A stretch of 64,000 bases of DNA from Archilochus colubris. Taxonomy: Eukaryota; Chordata; Aves; Apodiformes; Trochilidae. Shown piece after piece: positions 26,201-40,249 of the stretch. The stretch covers positions 13,142,609 through 13,206,608 of the forward strand of contig CM041084.1 of the NCBI GenBank assembly GCA_023079485.1, given 5' to 3'. The translations under genes and the position numbers were made by a program. How positions within the stretch are numbered: position 1 is the stretch's first letter; each line of letters opens with the position of its first letter. The notes beneath the pieces are model-generated. The model did not search any database, had not been told where the DNA came from, and saw nothing but the letters and a program-made list of their open reading frames with translations.

Positions 26201-28794
26201 CAGCCCTTTACTTCATGTAACAACAGGAGAAGGAAAAGTTTTGCAGTTAATTAATGCCTGTGATAACCAAGATCTGTTTTTTCAGCCTCAACACAGTTTA
26301 AGTGCTCCTGCTGCAAAATCACATTTGTTTAGGCACATTTCCATGTCACACATCTAGACACGAATTCCATCAATCTTCTCATTTCATTTGCTGTTTGAAG
26401 CTGCAAAGAATCCACAGTTTGTCCATAACAGATGCCAAAAGCCTAGAAACTTATTACACAGTGCTCACAGTGTGAGTTCAGATACATTATCAGCATAAAA
26501 AGAAAAAGGCAAATTAGGCCACAGTAGGAGAACACATTTTTAATATTACAGTCTGTAGCTTGCATCTCTAATTTAATGTTGCTGTTTCCCAGTGTTATGC
26601 TTCATCATTCTGGGTTGCTGAATTGAAGAGATGACAGTGAGTTAATTTTTTGCAAGCGACTGGGCAATGCAGATAGTCAGAGCACTTGATGAATTCCAGA
26701 GAAACCTTCAGGGCCAAAGTGAATGAGACATTTTCAAAGAATTCTTTAGGCATTCGTATCGACAGAAATTAGGTAGAAAAATGCTCGGTGTATCAAACTT
26801 GGGGAGAAGGGAGAATTTAGTGTGTTTTTCAGAAAGAACAAACAGAATGGTAAAACACTCAGCACCTGTAAGCAAAATCTTTATCTGTAAATGCTCGGTT
26901 CTGTTGGTTAAATACACACACCACACACAAACTTCACATATATTATCATCTCAAGAAATCATTGCTTACTGAGAGGATTATCTGTGCCATTATGGCTTTT
27001 CTCTGGGGCTGATAGTTATCTTTTACATCATATCTACTGTTTACTCCAGCTACAGCAGAAATATTGAAAGCAGATATCAAAGAATAGCAAAGAAATACAG
27101 TCACCATGGAAAAATAAGTCACAAACTTACAGTTTCATGATGCGTTTTCCCGAGTTTCTGGTCATCTGAGGCAACTACATTTTGCTTAATTTTAAGTTTC
27201 CTTCCTCCCAACTAAGGATTAGATAACCTGCCTTGAATGTTTATTTGCCAGTGTTCAGAGGATGTACGTGCGTGTACCACAAAACCAGTCACCAATGAAC
27301 ACCATGTCTGTTCTGGCTGATAGATACCAAGTGCCAGACACAGTAGTAAAGGCTTTAGAACAGTAATTAATCTCATGATTATTCACCCAGCATTTCATTT
27401 TAGATGCTTACAGCAGGCCATTTTATCTTGTCCAAATAAGCAATCTGCTACCATTAGATATTTCCATGATGGAAACTATAGAAACCACAGTACAAGAGGA
27501 TTTGAAAAACACTACATAATATAGTCAATTTTCATGCCAGCAAATTGTTAACAAAAAAATGGCAAAAGAACCTAGATGTCCTTCATGATGGACACTGAAA
27601 ATGTTTGGGCCTCTTCTTGGCTTTGGACTATTTCTTGGCTTACTCTGAGGACCTAAGGTAACAGGACCTTTAGGTCTCTGTTATAATCCAAAGTCTTATG
27701 TTACCTGAGCAAACAAATTAAGCATAGCATTAAACTGGGCAGGAGGTATATGTGGTCCCTGATGTCCCAAAGTGCAATTAAGTTAGCACTTGCACTCAGG
27801 TATCAGACATATTATTACTTTGTGTTAGTACTCTTAGATGTTTATTCAGCAACATGGCAATGTCTCAAAGCCTTTAACTTTAATTTAAATGGTCATTTTC
27901 TAAACAGAGAATTAATGGTGCATATGTCTGTAGTGTTGGAGAAATGTATGGCTCCCTGGACTGACAACAGACTAACTTTTAATTGCCATTTGTATCATTA
28001 ACTTTTTCAGAAAAACATGTAATATCAAAAGATAGGAAATATTTAAATAGAGGACTCTTTTTCTCTCTCATTCAGGAAGACACCAGGATCAATTCTTGGA
28101 AATACAGAATGGTGGAAAAAAAGTTGATTCAGGACTAAACTAATCTATGAAAAGAACTTTTAAGAAGTGTATTTCAGAAATATCAGCAAAGCTGGTGAGC
28201 TCTGAGTGACAGAGCAAATAGTAGGACCAGTTTCAGCAACCACTACGAGACAAAAAGTTCTTTAAAATAATTAGCAAAAGTAACAAATAGTTTCCACAGA
28301 CTCCAGACTGAAATAATCACTGCAGCTACCAGACGCCTTCCCCCATTTCAGTAATCTTACAAATCAAAAAATAGGCAAGAGCACACTTGACTCTTAAGAC
28401 TGAAAGTTTACTTTGTATCAGAAGGTGGACAACACAGGATACTCAAAGTAAAGACTATAGAAACAAAACAGGAACTTCTTCTATGGTACCCTTCCTATTT
28501 TGGCAACTTGAGATTTAGGGACAGCCTGACCCAAAGGCTATATCCACCCACTTCTTTATGTTTAGCAGTTCATCATAAATTTTTTATTAAAGTATTAATA
28601 AATATGTTGAGTAGTTCAGATTGTACTATAGACTCTATGAGAGAAAACACTAACAACCCCTTTATGAAAACCCGTAATTTTTTTATACCCTCTGTTTTTA
28701 ATCTTTAACTAGTTATTACTCTCTAAGAAGGCAACACATTTTAACACCATTCATTGCTTTAATAATGAGGCTGATTAGAACACTAATTCCACAC
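26201..28794. other. Gene-free sequence, possible conserved noncoding segment near 27.25-27.48 kb
   Basis: Unique sequence. Around 27265-27274 a TACGTGCGTG motif gives two adjacent CGTG cores in otherwise CpG-poor DNA, and a TAATTAATC follows about 100 bases later. No exon, LINE tail or RNA gene is visible. Confidence 0.45.
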
Positions 28795-28833
28795 TTTGCT
28801 GTGTTTGGGGTCACTCCTATGAGGTGCTGAGAG
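28795..28833 (+). repeat. Dispersed repeat, inverted partner of 30710-30748
   Basis: These 39 bases match the reverse complement of 30710-30748 at 36 positions, with the core GGGGTCACTCCT, then GAGGTGCTGAGAG. The core resembles the GGTGCTGAG-type motif of an ancient amniote palindromic repeat. The match stops abruptly at a TTTAA microsatellite. Confidence 0.8.
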
Positions 28834-28873
28834 TTTAATTTAATTTAATTAGTTTAGTTCAATTTAATTTAAA
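28834..28873. repeat. (TTTAA)n microsatellite, imperfect
   Basis: Repeated TTTAA pentamers with interruptions (AGTTTAG, TTCAA) read directly. They directly abut the dispersed repeat at 28795-28833. Confidence 0.85.
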
Positions 28874-30549
28874 AATTCCACAGCTGAGTTCTTCTAGGAC
28901 TCCTGCAGTAGCATAGAGAATCACAGGACACAATTCATCTCATCCTGCTGTCATTTGCACTTCTGAGCAGTAGCATGTTGCTCTACTGATGGCCAAGCTG
29001 GTTTTAGGAAAAGGTTCTTTCTAAAACTTTTTTTAGAGAGGTGGCACACTTTTACTCTGAGCTTCTAATGTAGGAACTTTAATTACTTTACACCACTGGC
29101 TTTTCTTTTAAATTTATTTTAACGCTTTCTAATTTTTTCCATTTTGAAGTTACATATTACTACAATGGTGGGGTTTTTTTCCTTTCACAGGATCCAAACT
29201 TTGAATTTGTCCTGATCTTTTCAGCCTGACAAGTAGCAACACTGTTTGCCATGTCTCTTTTGTGTGCTATAATCCTTTTTTTTATTTTTGACTCATCACT
29301 AATAAAGGACAACTTTCTAGAAAATACCAAATGGTACTTCTGAGTGGAAAAATTGCAAGTCTGAACAGCTTCTGATTCATTAGAGAAATTCTTGTGCCAC
29401 TGAGTCAATCTCTGCAAATATGATAGTCACAAACTATGAATCATAGGTTGCTGATGAATAAAGTTCATAAGCAATTTTTCATACTATAGGGCAATATTTT
29501 TAATACAGAAAAAATAAGTTTAAACTGCTTGCTTGTAATAGTGATTTAGCTGCAAAAATCTAAGATTTCTTCCTTTTACATAAAACAGCCATAAATTTTT
29601 TCCATTGCGCTTACATTTTGAGTACATATATAAGGATAGTTAAATGCAGCTTCATATTCAGCTCCCCAGTCAGTCCACAATGGCTGATTATTTTACAAAC
29701 TAGCATCTGGAATCTCAAGAAAATGAATATAAACAGAAGCTTTGCCTACACCTGAAACTTTCACTGCCATAGTTTTGTCACAGGTAGTAAAGAAGTATGG
29801 CAGACCAATAAAAATCCTACTGTAAATGAAGTAATATCTATCCCCCAGAAAAAAAAAAAAAAAACACAAAACCTTTTTCATTATTTCAACAGCCAAACCA
29901 GCTTTAAAGCTGTAATTATGGAATTTGCAATTTTAATTATGGAAATTTGTAAGCATAACACAACCAGTACACCTTGCACAGATAAATACAGCCTTAGCCA
30001 CATCCATAAAATAGCAGTTAGCAATACAGTATTTCCTAAACACAAGTAGAGCAAAGGCCAATACTGGTTTAGCAGTAGATCTGAGGCCCTTTTTGCATGA
30101 AAACAATTGTGATGCAATCTGTATTACAATGACAACTACTGCATATTGATTTTGAGACATTCTAGAAAGAATAATTTTAAATATAAAAGGCAACTTCATT
30201 TTCAGAAACTTATGGTGTTTTGATTTAATTAAACGTCAGATCTTACATTGCTTAGAACAAACATAAAGCCACAAAATAAATTAACAACTACAGTAGCCCA
30301 GGTATTATTTAGTTTATATTAAAACCCCCATCTTAGGATGTCTAAATGACATGTAGGATTGGAATAAAAATACTGACCAGTTGTTTCTCCTAAACTGGTT
30401 ATCAGTGAAAATTACCAGGGTTGATATTTAAAGGGTAGATTTTCAAGAAAATTCATTATTCAACATTTAGACACCTAAATCAAAAGAGAGATTTTCAAAA
30501 GAACTTTGTTCCTCTTTTGGCACTGAAATGTATTAATTAGATTTCCTAG
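28874..30549. other. Gene-free sequence
   Basis: Unique AT-rich sequence with one 16-base A run at 29849-29864. The open frames here are under 90 codons with no domain. No repeat family recognised. Confidence 0.5.
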
Positions 30550-30750
30550 AACTAGGCCCAGCAAGGCACCAGGCATCCTGGCTCTGCAGCACTGAAGCAC
30601 TCCAGCACGTTTAATTTAAGGATGTAAATGGTGCCACTGAAGCAATGGGGCTATTTGCACACTTAAAAGCCCTCATACAATCTATCCTGCTGCTGGCTCA
30701 AGCCCAGAGCTCTCAGCACCTCACAGGAGTGACCCCAAATACAGCAATGA
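30550..30750. repeat. Ancient amniote palindromic (MITE-like) repeat remnant
   Basis: The motifs CACTGAAGCACTCCAGCACG, TTTAATTTAAGGATGTAAAT, CCACTGAAGCAATGGGGCTA and GCACACTTAAAAG follow the order of a known-looking repeat. That repeat is common in turtles, crocodilians and birds: a long palindrome with GCACTTAAGCA-type and CATTGAAGTCAATGGGACTA-type blocks. The right end (30710-30748) carries the CTCAGCACCTCACAGG block that recurs inverted at 28795-28833. It is diverged and inactive. I do not assign a database name. Confidence 0.5.
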
Positions 30751-33700
30751 GCCCTGGCCACGTTTGAAAACCTGCCATAGGTACTGAGGCTTGATTAAAT
30801 TAATGAAAGTTTGTTTCCCACTTGTCTGAGAGTTTGGCAGTAGTTGGGGTCGTGTTCGCTTGCTTCTATTTGGAGCAGGAAAGGATGTATACAAAGTCCT
30901 GCTTTATTGAATAAAAGAAAAAAAATTACTAAATGTGAGTCTAATTATTTTGAAATTTATGAATGCCTTTCCATTTAGTACTGTACATATAAGCTCCATA
31001 AACATCTCCACATTCCCCGTTGCTATCTCTGCTTCTCTTTATTCATTTAACTTTCTGTTCACTGATGTCCCTCATCCACAGACACCTGCAAATCAGCTGA
31101 ACTGGAAGGAATTCCCTGTGAAATTTATCCCATTGGTTTTAGATTTGGCTAGGTTGGCTAGTTTGGATAGTGTCTGGCTTTTCCACAGCCTTGGACACTG
31201 GCTTCTTAATGTTTCTACCATCACAAGACAAAGGTATAGGTCACTGTCCTTTCTATTTAGCCCTGGTGAATAGTGATTATCACTGATGAAGACCAGCTGG
31301 GCAGACATCACCTTTCAGAAACACAAAATAAAATACAGTACAGAAATTGTCCTAAGGGTAAAGTTATTCAGTGTAAAATATCAGTCATAGCTGGATCTGT
31401 GATCACTCTGCAGATTAGAGATGGCAGCTATCACAGCCACTACTCCATCATCACACCTCTTCCCTCAAGTCTCCAGGGCCACAGGAATTCTGCAACAATG
31501 GGACTACTCCTGCATTGTAGACCCACATGAGCCATAGGAGCCAAACCATCTGGCTTTTCAGCTTACAGCCCTAGCACCACAACAGTATTTGCAGTTTCTT
31601 CTGGGAGACATTTGCTTTTCTTTCTACGAGGCCTGACAGCCTCCCAGCTTCAGCTCCTCTCTAGTGTTCAGTGAGCACTGGTCAGGGATGCCAAGATGAT
31701 AATGTCAGTTCCAGCACACATCTGATGGCATCTTTCTGCTACCATGTGGAAAACTTTATCCCTAGTATGCACTTTTACACACATACATATATATACAGCT
31801 GTTAAAATTGCCATCATTCTTCACCAAATGGATGTTAACTCCTATGAATTTATCACTTTTACAGAAAGCTTTTTGGATAAAGGGAATTAAAATTACTCTT
31901 CAAATGAAGCACATTCCTATTATGTGTAGTTAACGTTGCACCGAAAGAGGGGAAAAAACAGGCATTCTATGCAGCCAGCAGCTGTCAAGAATCAAAGATT
32001 TAATTTCAACATAATGTCAAGAATCATGATGCCTTAAGGTGCATCAAAATATGAGTGCATCTCCAAAGGAAAAAAAAAAAGCAAAAACACCCACCCATGC
32101 ATCTAAAAAATTTAAGAAAAAGTATTCATGCAAAGACAATAATAAATAACCCTTACGTTTGCCTAACTTTCTAATTTGTCATCTGTATCTACTATATCTA
32201 GAACTCCATTTCTCAGCTACTAAGGCCCTTTTGAAGTCTTGGTATATTCTCTTGGTTCTGATTCCTCTTGCTCTCCAACGCTAAGTAAGTTTTAGTAATT
32301 TTCAGTGATCTGTTTCCTCATTTGTCTTTGTGTAGGTCATACAAATGGTTATACATGTTAAAACATACATTGATAGATAACCTGCAAGAAGACCTCAGCC
32401 TAAGGATTAAAAACCATATAGGTAACAACAACAAAAATTCAGCTTCAAAGAATCTGTTATATACCTGTGCTCTAAAACTAAATCAGGGAGAAAACTATGT
32501 TGTCCAGAACCCACTGAGATTGAAATAGGCAAATTCTTCAATTCTAGCAGCTTAACTTGGTCTGGTAAAACTGAATTTTGACATGGCAAAAAAAAGGCCA
32601 GAAGCAGAAGTGTTAAAGATACAAAAGATTGATTAATTAATTGCATAAATACGCATAAAAACAGATCATATTTGCTTTATGAACCCAATTACATCAAAAC
32701 ATCTTATTAACTTCAAGGTTCTAGGGGAAATAGCCATTGACACAAACTATAGCAGCAACAGATACCTAGACTCTCAAAAAGCCTGTGACAATTTTTCACT
32801 TGATGGATTAGTGTATATGGTATTAAATATAAGCTGCCCTAAGGAAAATCTTGAGACTGGGTAAGGAAAATTATAAGAATAAATAATTGGTTTATAGACA
32901 GAAAGAAGATCAGAATTTAAAGTATCCATTCACCATAACATGACGAGAATTGTTTTGCATAGGATTTACATCAGATAGCTATCCCTAGTATTTTGATTAA
33001 TAATTTACAGAAAATAATTAAAACATTAAATCCTTCTATTGCCATCAGCATCAGAGGTTAGGAACCGGTTAAAATGGGAAGAAATATTTACATTTTGATT
33101 AAAAAATAATCTCAAGGTGATATGGGAATTTTAAATTCCATGTGAAGAATAATGTGCCCAGAAATGGTAATTCCTTAATTAAGTGCAAGTCAAATGACAG
33201 GAAAACAGTGTAATGAAGAATGTGATATAATTAGGTATGGTCACAGTTTTTACATTCCTTGTCTAACATAAAGCAGAAATTCAAATGTATTTTGCTTTTC
33301 TTAGGAAGGTGCTTTTGTAAGAGAAAAATCCTCATGGAAATCCACGGGAATTTCTCCACTAATTTCAGTGGGTCAATGTTTCTTCAGAAGTGTCTACTGT
33401 TGTTGACTCTGTCTGAATAAAGAGAAATGTCACATGGGTAGGTGGTACAGTTAAATGCAAAAAGGAAGCTTTCCCACGTGAGAGAAAATTCTAAAAATTG
33501 TACATGGGAGAATAAATTTACCCTGATTAATTTACTTGACTAACTTTAAGACTTTCTATAAATTAACCAGTCAGACGCATCGGATGCACACAGGCTTGTC
33601 TGAAATTACTGAACAAATCATTTCTGTAGATACACACGATACTTTAGAGAAGTTCATTTTCTTAACATTGTTTTGGCTCACAGCCACCTCTTCCCTTTGT

Positions 33701-34034
33701 GTGTAGAAGTGAATGACTATCACTGGGATTGATTCCAGAAAGTCAACAGATAATTTACATGAGTCTCACAGGTTTTGTAAGATGCTCTGTCCTTGAGCCT
33801 CAATGACAAAAATACACATTTTATTAAATTATAAGTATGACTGAGCTTTTTAATTGCAAGGGAGCTACTGATGAAAGCCATACCCCTACTTATTGGGGAG
33901 GTGGGGAGCTGGGGGAGGGAAGATTATCTTTGAAGGACATCACCTTGAGGCATATCCTCACAGACACCAGAAGGATTTTGTACAAAAAGGTGACAGATTT
34001 CCTCAGAAGATACTGGTCATTGCCATCTTCTGCC
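30751..34034. other. Gene-free sequence
   Basis: Unique sequence with a CT-rich, slightly GC-richer patch at 31430-31740 and an A run at about 32070-32080. A 112-codon open frame at 30935-31273 has no domain. No repeat family recognised. Confidence 0.5.
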
Positions 34035-34195
34035 ATGCTGTTCCAGAGCTAACATCCACAGCTCACCTGCTCCAGTGTCTCACCACCCTCATGATGAAAA
34101 ATTTCTTCCTAAAGTCTAATCTAAATCTGCCCTCATCCAGTTTAAAACCATTAACCCTGGTCTTATCACCACGTGCCCTTGTGAAAACTAACTGT
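34035..34195 (-). mobile_element. CR1 LINE fragment, C-terminal reverse-transcriptase end
   Basis: Minus-strand translation gives [20 protein letters not shown], then [14 protein letters not shown]. This is the conserved CR1 end (family form: GNGLKLxxGRFRLDIRKxFF, then TxRVVRHWNxLP). The reading stops at a TGA where the family has LPxEVV. The 3' tail toward lower coordinates (33890-34030) does not match CR1, so the copy is truncated at both ends. It resembles an older subfamily than the two copies near 57-58.7 kb. Confidence 0.8.
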
Positions 34196-37100
34196 TCTTC
34201 TTCGCTTTTAATATCAGGCACTTTATGTCAAGTGTATTCATGTTGACAAAAATGAACCTCTTTGCAAGAAAGAGTAAGATATTAACTAAAATATTTTGCA
34301 AATATATAATAATATTCTTCTAATGCTGCTCCCATTCTGTAACAGCTCTTACAATGTGTTCCTAGAATCATCTGGGTTAGGAAAAATTTCAGTTTGTAGT
34401 ATTTCAAAGGCTATCTAAATCCAAGCTGCCTGCAGCATAATTTCACTAATCCTACACCACCCCTGACAGATAAGCACCTTGTTGAGTCTTGCATATATCC
34501 AGTGATACTGGTTACAAAACACCTCTTGGCAGCCTTTGCTATTGTGGAATTGCCTCTACAAGAGCTAAGCTGACTATTTAGAGTTTGAAACTTGCCAATA
34601 TCTTACTGTCTTTTTTGAGGAGTCAAAAAATAAAATCGAAATGGGGGATCCATTTTCCTTCTAACTGAAACTGAATCTTACCAACCATGAAAAAGCTATG
34701 CTGCCTTAGGTTGAAACTTAATATTTTGAACACATGGAAGACTTTTGCTGTCAAGTTGCTGAATTCTTTCACTACAGCTTTACCTCTGGACATTCTCTGC
34801 TCTTTCCTACTATAGTTCTCCCTCAATAGCTTCTCAATGCATAAAAGCAGATTCAGTGGCTGAACCCTCAACTTGATGATGAATTCAAAATTAGAAGAAA
34901 GAAAATTTTTCTGTTCATATTTCTCACCATCAGAATGCAAAGCTTTCTGATTATTCTTAAACTAAGGGTTTTCTTTCTCCATTGAGGTTTAAGGCCATTT
35001 ATTATTGTTGTTTTTTTATTAAGCAGTCAGAATAATGGATGACAGTAATCCACAGATATCCCTTTGAATGCTTACACATGTAACCAGGTCTACTTCATTA
35101 CATATATCAGTACATATTTCAGCATGTAGTGACAGCATCTGTAGCATTTTGTTAGCTCAATGCATATGATTGCATTTTCTACAATCAAATCAATAAAAAA
35201 TCTCAGACTAGACAGGGACAGTGACATCCACAGCAACCTTCCTACTACATGTACTCATTCAGATTAAATGACAGGGTACAGGGTACAACTGATGAGTGAC
35301 TTGAATTAGTAACACTCTCAAGGGGGCAGAAGAAGTTATTACCCCTAGAACCTGTCTGCCTATGAAATACATTCTAGTTTTACCCATAACTTTAGTAAGA
35401 GTTGTTTACTTGACTGATGCAAACATTAGACAAGTGTTAAGCAGGTTTATATTTTAGTGCTCATAGAAACTATTTTTACCCCTCTGGAATATTAAAAATT
35501 CCCAATAATGGCTCAGCTGCTATTTGTGATTTTTAGACTGTGAGTGAATAAACTTTTCAAAGTGTTTTGTTGGTGAACTTCAGTGAGCATCATTGAGAAA
35601 GAGCAATGGGTAAAGATCCAAACAAAAAAGGATGTTGCTCTGAACCAACATGTTTTTCTGCCCTTGAATACAGGGGGACAGCCACCAATATATGGAAAAA
35701 AATAAAAAATTAAAGTTTTTACTTTCATGGTACACAATTCTTAGATCTCTCCTATGCTTCCTAATAACATGAACTGTCAATGTTTGCTATAATGCTTGGA
35801 TCAGGTCTGCAAATATATGGTGGATTAGCAAGAAGAATTCAAGGACATTTATCACAATAAATAACATATATATTCCTGAACTCCTGGATCTGTTTCAATG
35901 TCAAGACATTTGGAAACGTAATTTTTCAATTACAAACATTAAAAAAAGTTGACATTATTTTCTACTACTATTTAAAGAAAATCAAACTTTAACTGACGTT
36001 CAAGGTATTTTGGTGATTTGGGTTTTTTCCTTCCTCATTTGATCAAATCCTTGGTCAAGGAGCTTTCTAAGTTAAAAAACAGCACAGAGCTTGCAAGCAG
36101 AAAACTATGTTAATATTTAATTTGGACTGAAGAATTCCCGTGTGTTGGTGGAATCAGTTCACAGTAACTAGAAAAGTTGGCACTGACAACACATCTACCT
36201 GGAATAAGACCTCAGAAAACTTTGTTTTTGTGACCAGGCAGCACAATGCAATTAAAATCACTGAATTTCTCGTTTAAGGTAATACCTCTGGCAGCTGACA
36301 AAAATTAAGCACTTCTGGTAAATGCTTTTTACATGCTTTTTATTACTCACAAACATTACAGTTAATTTTCATTTTACAAGGCTAAATTTCTCTCTGCTTC
36401 TTGTCTACTTAATGTACATTGACACTCTTCTTCTAATGGTGTAAAACCTGTATAATAAGATGTCCACAACAATGTAAACTATGTAAGGAAAACTGAAACA
36501 CAAACAAAAACAAAAAGCTGTAACACTTTTTGAAGACTTTATGGGGAATTTATCAAATTCCACAAAGGTAGTGGGACCAGAATATTTTTGAAAAATGCAT
36601 TTTAAAATTCTCTAAGTCCTTGTCTAAATAACAAAATTCAGTTCTCTTTTCTATTGTCAGTAAGCATGACCAACTCCCAAGTCATGGTACAAAGCTGATT
36701 CATCTTGATTTTTCACAGAACTCAAATATGTTCCTGCTCTCAATGAAATCAGTAAAGCTTTTATATTCATGGCAAGAAACAGAACTCTGCCCTACCTCAC
36801 CATGCTTCACCATACCTATCTATAAATAAACATCTAGCAAGCTAAAGAATTCAATTAAGTTTTCATTTCTCTCAGTCAACTGCAGATCACAGAGGAAGCT
36901 CCAATGACAGCAAAGACAGATGATGAAAACCTGATCAATTGCTATCACTTCAATTTAGATAAAAAGTCACTCACTTTTCAGCTCTGCTTGGTGCCCAGAA
37001 GAGATTAGATTAAAACTAAATCAAGAGGAAAAAAAATCTAAACAACAGCCAAAGAAAATCTTTTCCAGCTCTTGTAAGTGTCCTCAGTTAATCCTATCAT

Positions 37101-40100
37101 GTAAAGTCAGGCTACCAGCAACAGCTAAAAGCAAATTCCAGAAGGCTTTTTAAAGTTATCAGTGCTACTGAGCCTTCAGAGAAAACCATCATAAAAAGCA
37201 AAACTACCTGCTTGCTTGTTGTCCCCTTCTATAATGGATTTTAGACTGTATTAGGGAACTTTCTGGAACATGATTGAGGCAAACATTACAAACCCTTTGT
37301 CTGCATTATGCACTATCACGTTAGGCTGTGCTTTGTGTGATTCTAGGAAGTTCTGGTGTCATTCAATTGTTATAAGGTCACTATAGAAATATTCTAAGAT
37401 CTGTCTATCACACCCTGATTGATTCAGTTTTGTGAAATGCAGATAACGTACTGAGATATTGGATCAGCGACTGAAACTTCAGTTTGTACTGGATAACAAT
37501 TTTACAGGTGATTCTGCAAAAAAATGTTATTTTAGCTCATTGTTACAAACAGAACAAAAGCAAAAGAAGGCAACATCTGTTTCACCACCATAGTGCTGTC
37601 ATCACATACAGGAATCTCTAAAGCAACAAAAGTAAAAAATCTTGATTCTATTTAAAAAATAAATTAAAAAAACCACAAACCCCCCCTTATGCTTTATATA
37701 AAGCTGAGGAATTATACTTGGTTCATCCTAACAAATTCTGTGTACAGCAGTAGTTCAAATATTAATTACATATCTCAGTAGGCAGAATTAGCTCCAAAAG
37801 AAACATTTTCATGGGAATAATATAAATCCAAGATTTTCTCTTTCTCTTGTCAACATTTGTCACTAGCACAAATCATGCAGTCACTTAACCCATTGTCTCA
37901 TGATGCCCAACCCCATGGTTTCAACACACATCAACACCACCTACCACAACATCCATTGCTCTTTGGAACCAACTGTACTGCCAGCGTAGGACCAAGCACC
38001 TCATGGTAAGACCCTCATAAAAACATGTTTCATCTCATGACTGATTATATCCTTCTTAAGACAGCTGGGTTTACCAACCCCATCTTTAAATTTAATGTGC
38101 ACCCCACATACTATGAGAGCTGCACTAATATGTACAGCAAGCAAAGGGCTGCAGCAGCTCAGGACAGGTTATACATTTGTTATACAGGACAGCTAAGAGG
38201 TCCCCAGAGAGTAAGGGGCGTACAGAGCAGATTCCAGACTGTGCTGGCTATTCTGCCATGCTATGCTATGACTGCTATTGCCACCTCCATGTGGCATGAA
38301 TAATCTTTTGGTTTAAATGCTCTTTCCCAACTGTCAACAATCAGCATTGTACAAAATAAACAGAATTTTGCAGTAACCAGAAAGTACCATAATTTTAAAA
38401 GTACCATAAAATAGCTTTCTTTTTTGAAAAGTCTCATAGTATGACTTGGCCAAATTATCTCATAACAGCCCATGTTGGCTCATCACTGATGACACTGATC
38501 ACACTAATGAAACTGTGAAACAAACAAAAAAAAAAAATCACCTGTGTTTCTGCCTCTGCTGCTAAAATAGAAATTATTTTCCTCACAGTGCTTTTAGTGG
38601 TGAATACACTTATACTCACAGTTTCACTTAACTGAGCCAACATCTCAGCACTTTCAAAACTATTTACCACTTAACATGATTCACAACAAAATGTAGGTGG
38701 GGACATGCCCCACACAAGTGTAAAGGGATCGAAGTCAACCAGCTACAGGTTTGGATAAGCCTTAAATTTCAGTTGTACAGACACTTGCAAAAGCATTGTT
38801 TGGCCGTGGGATTTTTGTTGGTGGTGGTTTTCATATTCTTGTACACATCATTAGTCAACTAAAACAAGAACATGGAAATGGTACAATAAGTAGCATTTCT
38901 CTAATAAGGCAGAAAAAGGGGATATGTAGGTCCAATGGTTACATTTTTACTGAAACACTTCATGCCAGAAAACATTAGGAAACTGCTGGGGTTTCATTCT
39001 GGGTTGTTCTTTTCTTTCCATCTCCATTAAACATCATTTCTTACTAAAATATGCAGGACTGGTTCTTCTGCTGCAGTTTTAAACATTCATTCCAAAAACT
39101 GCTGGCATTTTGTTCTGATATTCACTGTTATTTTTATACTATTATTTTTATTCTAACAGTGATTCATAAAAGCACTGAATAGTGCCATGGCTACTAGGGA
39201 AAAGTGAGGAAATAATGAAAAAATAAAAATAAAAACAAACTTCAATATAAAAACTCATTTGGAAATAAAATTAGGAATTGTTATTTTAGAAAAATATAGT
39301 ACCCTACCCTCAAAGAAAAAGAAACACCCATCAATTATATTCTCATTGTTTCCATTCCAAAGGAAGAGTGGAGAATTATTACTGTAACAAGAAACAGAAG
39401 AGCCAATATTTCCCAAAACCAAAATTTATTATTTTGCCCAACCCTATACCTGCACCATCCCGTTTCCAAACTACATTTTCTCCCTTTCCTCTACCCTCCT
39501 CCCCACAGACACATGGGAGGGATGAAACCTATTTTCAGACTTCACCATAATCAACAGCTTCTATATTTATGAAAGCCCAGAAGCTAATGTAAGCTTATTG
39601 CTGAGATGACAGCTGTATCTAAGCAGAGGAAACACAGGAAAAAAAAGAGAAGGGGGATGAAAACAAACCACCTGAAGTAGAAAGACTAGCTCAATAGTTG
39701 CTTTTTAGATCTTCCAAAAACAGCAAGTGCAGACAGAATATGGGCTGACAACTAAGCCCTGTCAAAACTAAGGCTGCTCAGAGGATACGTGGCAGCAGAC
39801 CTGTGGAGCCTTAGTTTTTTACTGCAGGGAAGCAAAGGGAACATAGATCACAGTGTGATTTTGTAGTATGAGGAACATCTTCCACATAAAACCAGTTCCA
39901 TTTGGTTGTGTGATTATATGTGGAATAGTGGAATTTGTGCAGTTTTGCTATGGATTTACTGCTATTGTATTTTTAAGGGACATTTCCTTTCCTAGATGCC
40001 ATGTCAGAGTTTCATTGATTAGTGTGGTTTTCCTGGCTTGCTCACTAAATTGATTTGAACAATTCTTAATATAGTGAAACACACATTCGAGATTACAAAT

Positions 40101-40249
40101 TGTTTATCAAGTCTTGACAAACAAGTCCCTTGGTGGTCTTGAAGTTTCTCAGAAGCAGATGGATAAGGTACAATTTTACAGATTCTCTTTGCTATTTGTT
40201 TTAAGCTGCTAAGGTCTGCAATAGGTTTTACTGCAAACAAGGAGCATTT
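34196..40249. other. Gene-free sequence with a possible conserved noncoding segment near 37.3-37.5 kb
   Basis: Mostly unique. At 37316-37500 several CpGs (in ATCACGTTA, ATAACGTAC and CAGCGACTG) and a TGATTGATTCA motif (37416-37426) sit close together, unlike the CpG-poor surroundings. A C7 run lies near 37680. The small duplication at 38381-38409 is listed separately. Confidence 0.45.
38381..38409. repeat. 17-bp-spaced direct repeat
   Basis: AAAGTACCATAA at 38381-38392 recurs exactly at 38398-38409. A simple local duplication. Confidence 0.85.
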
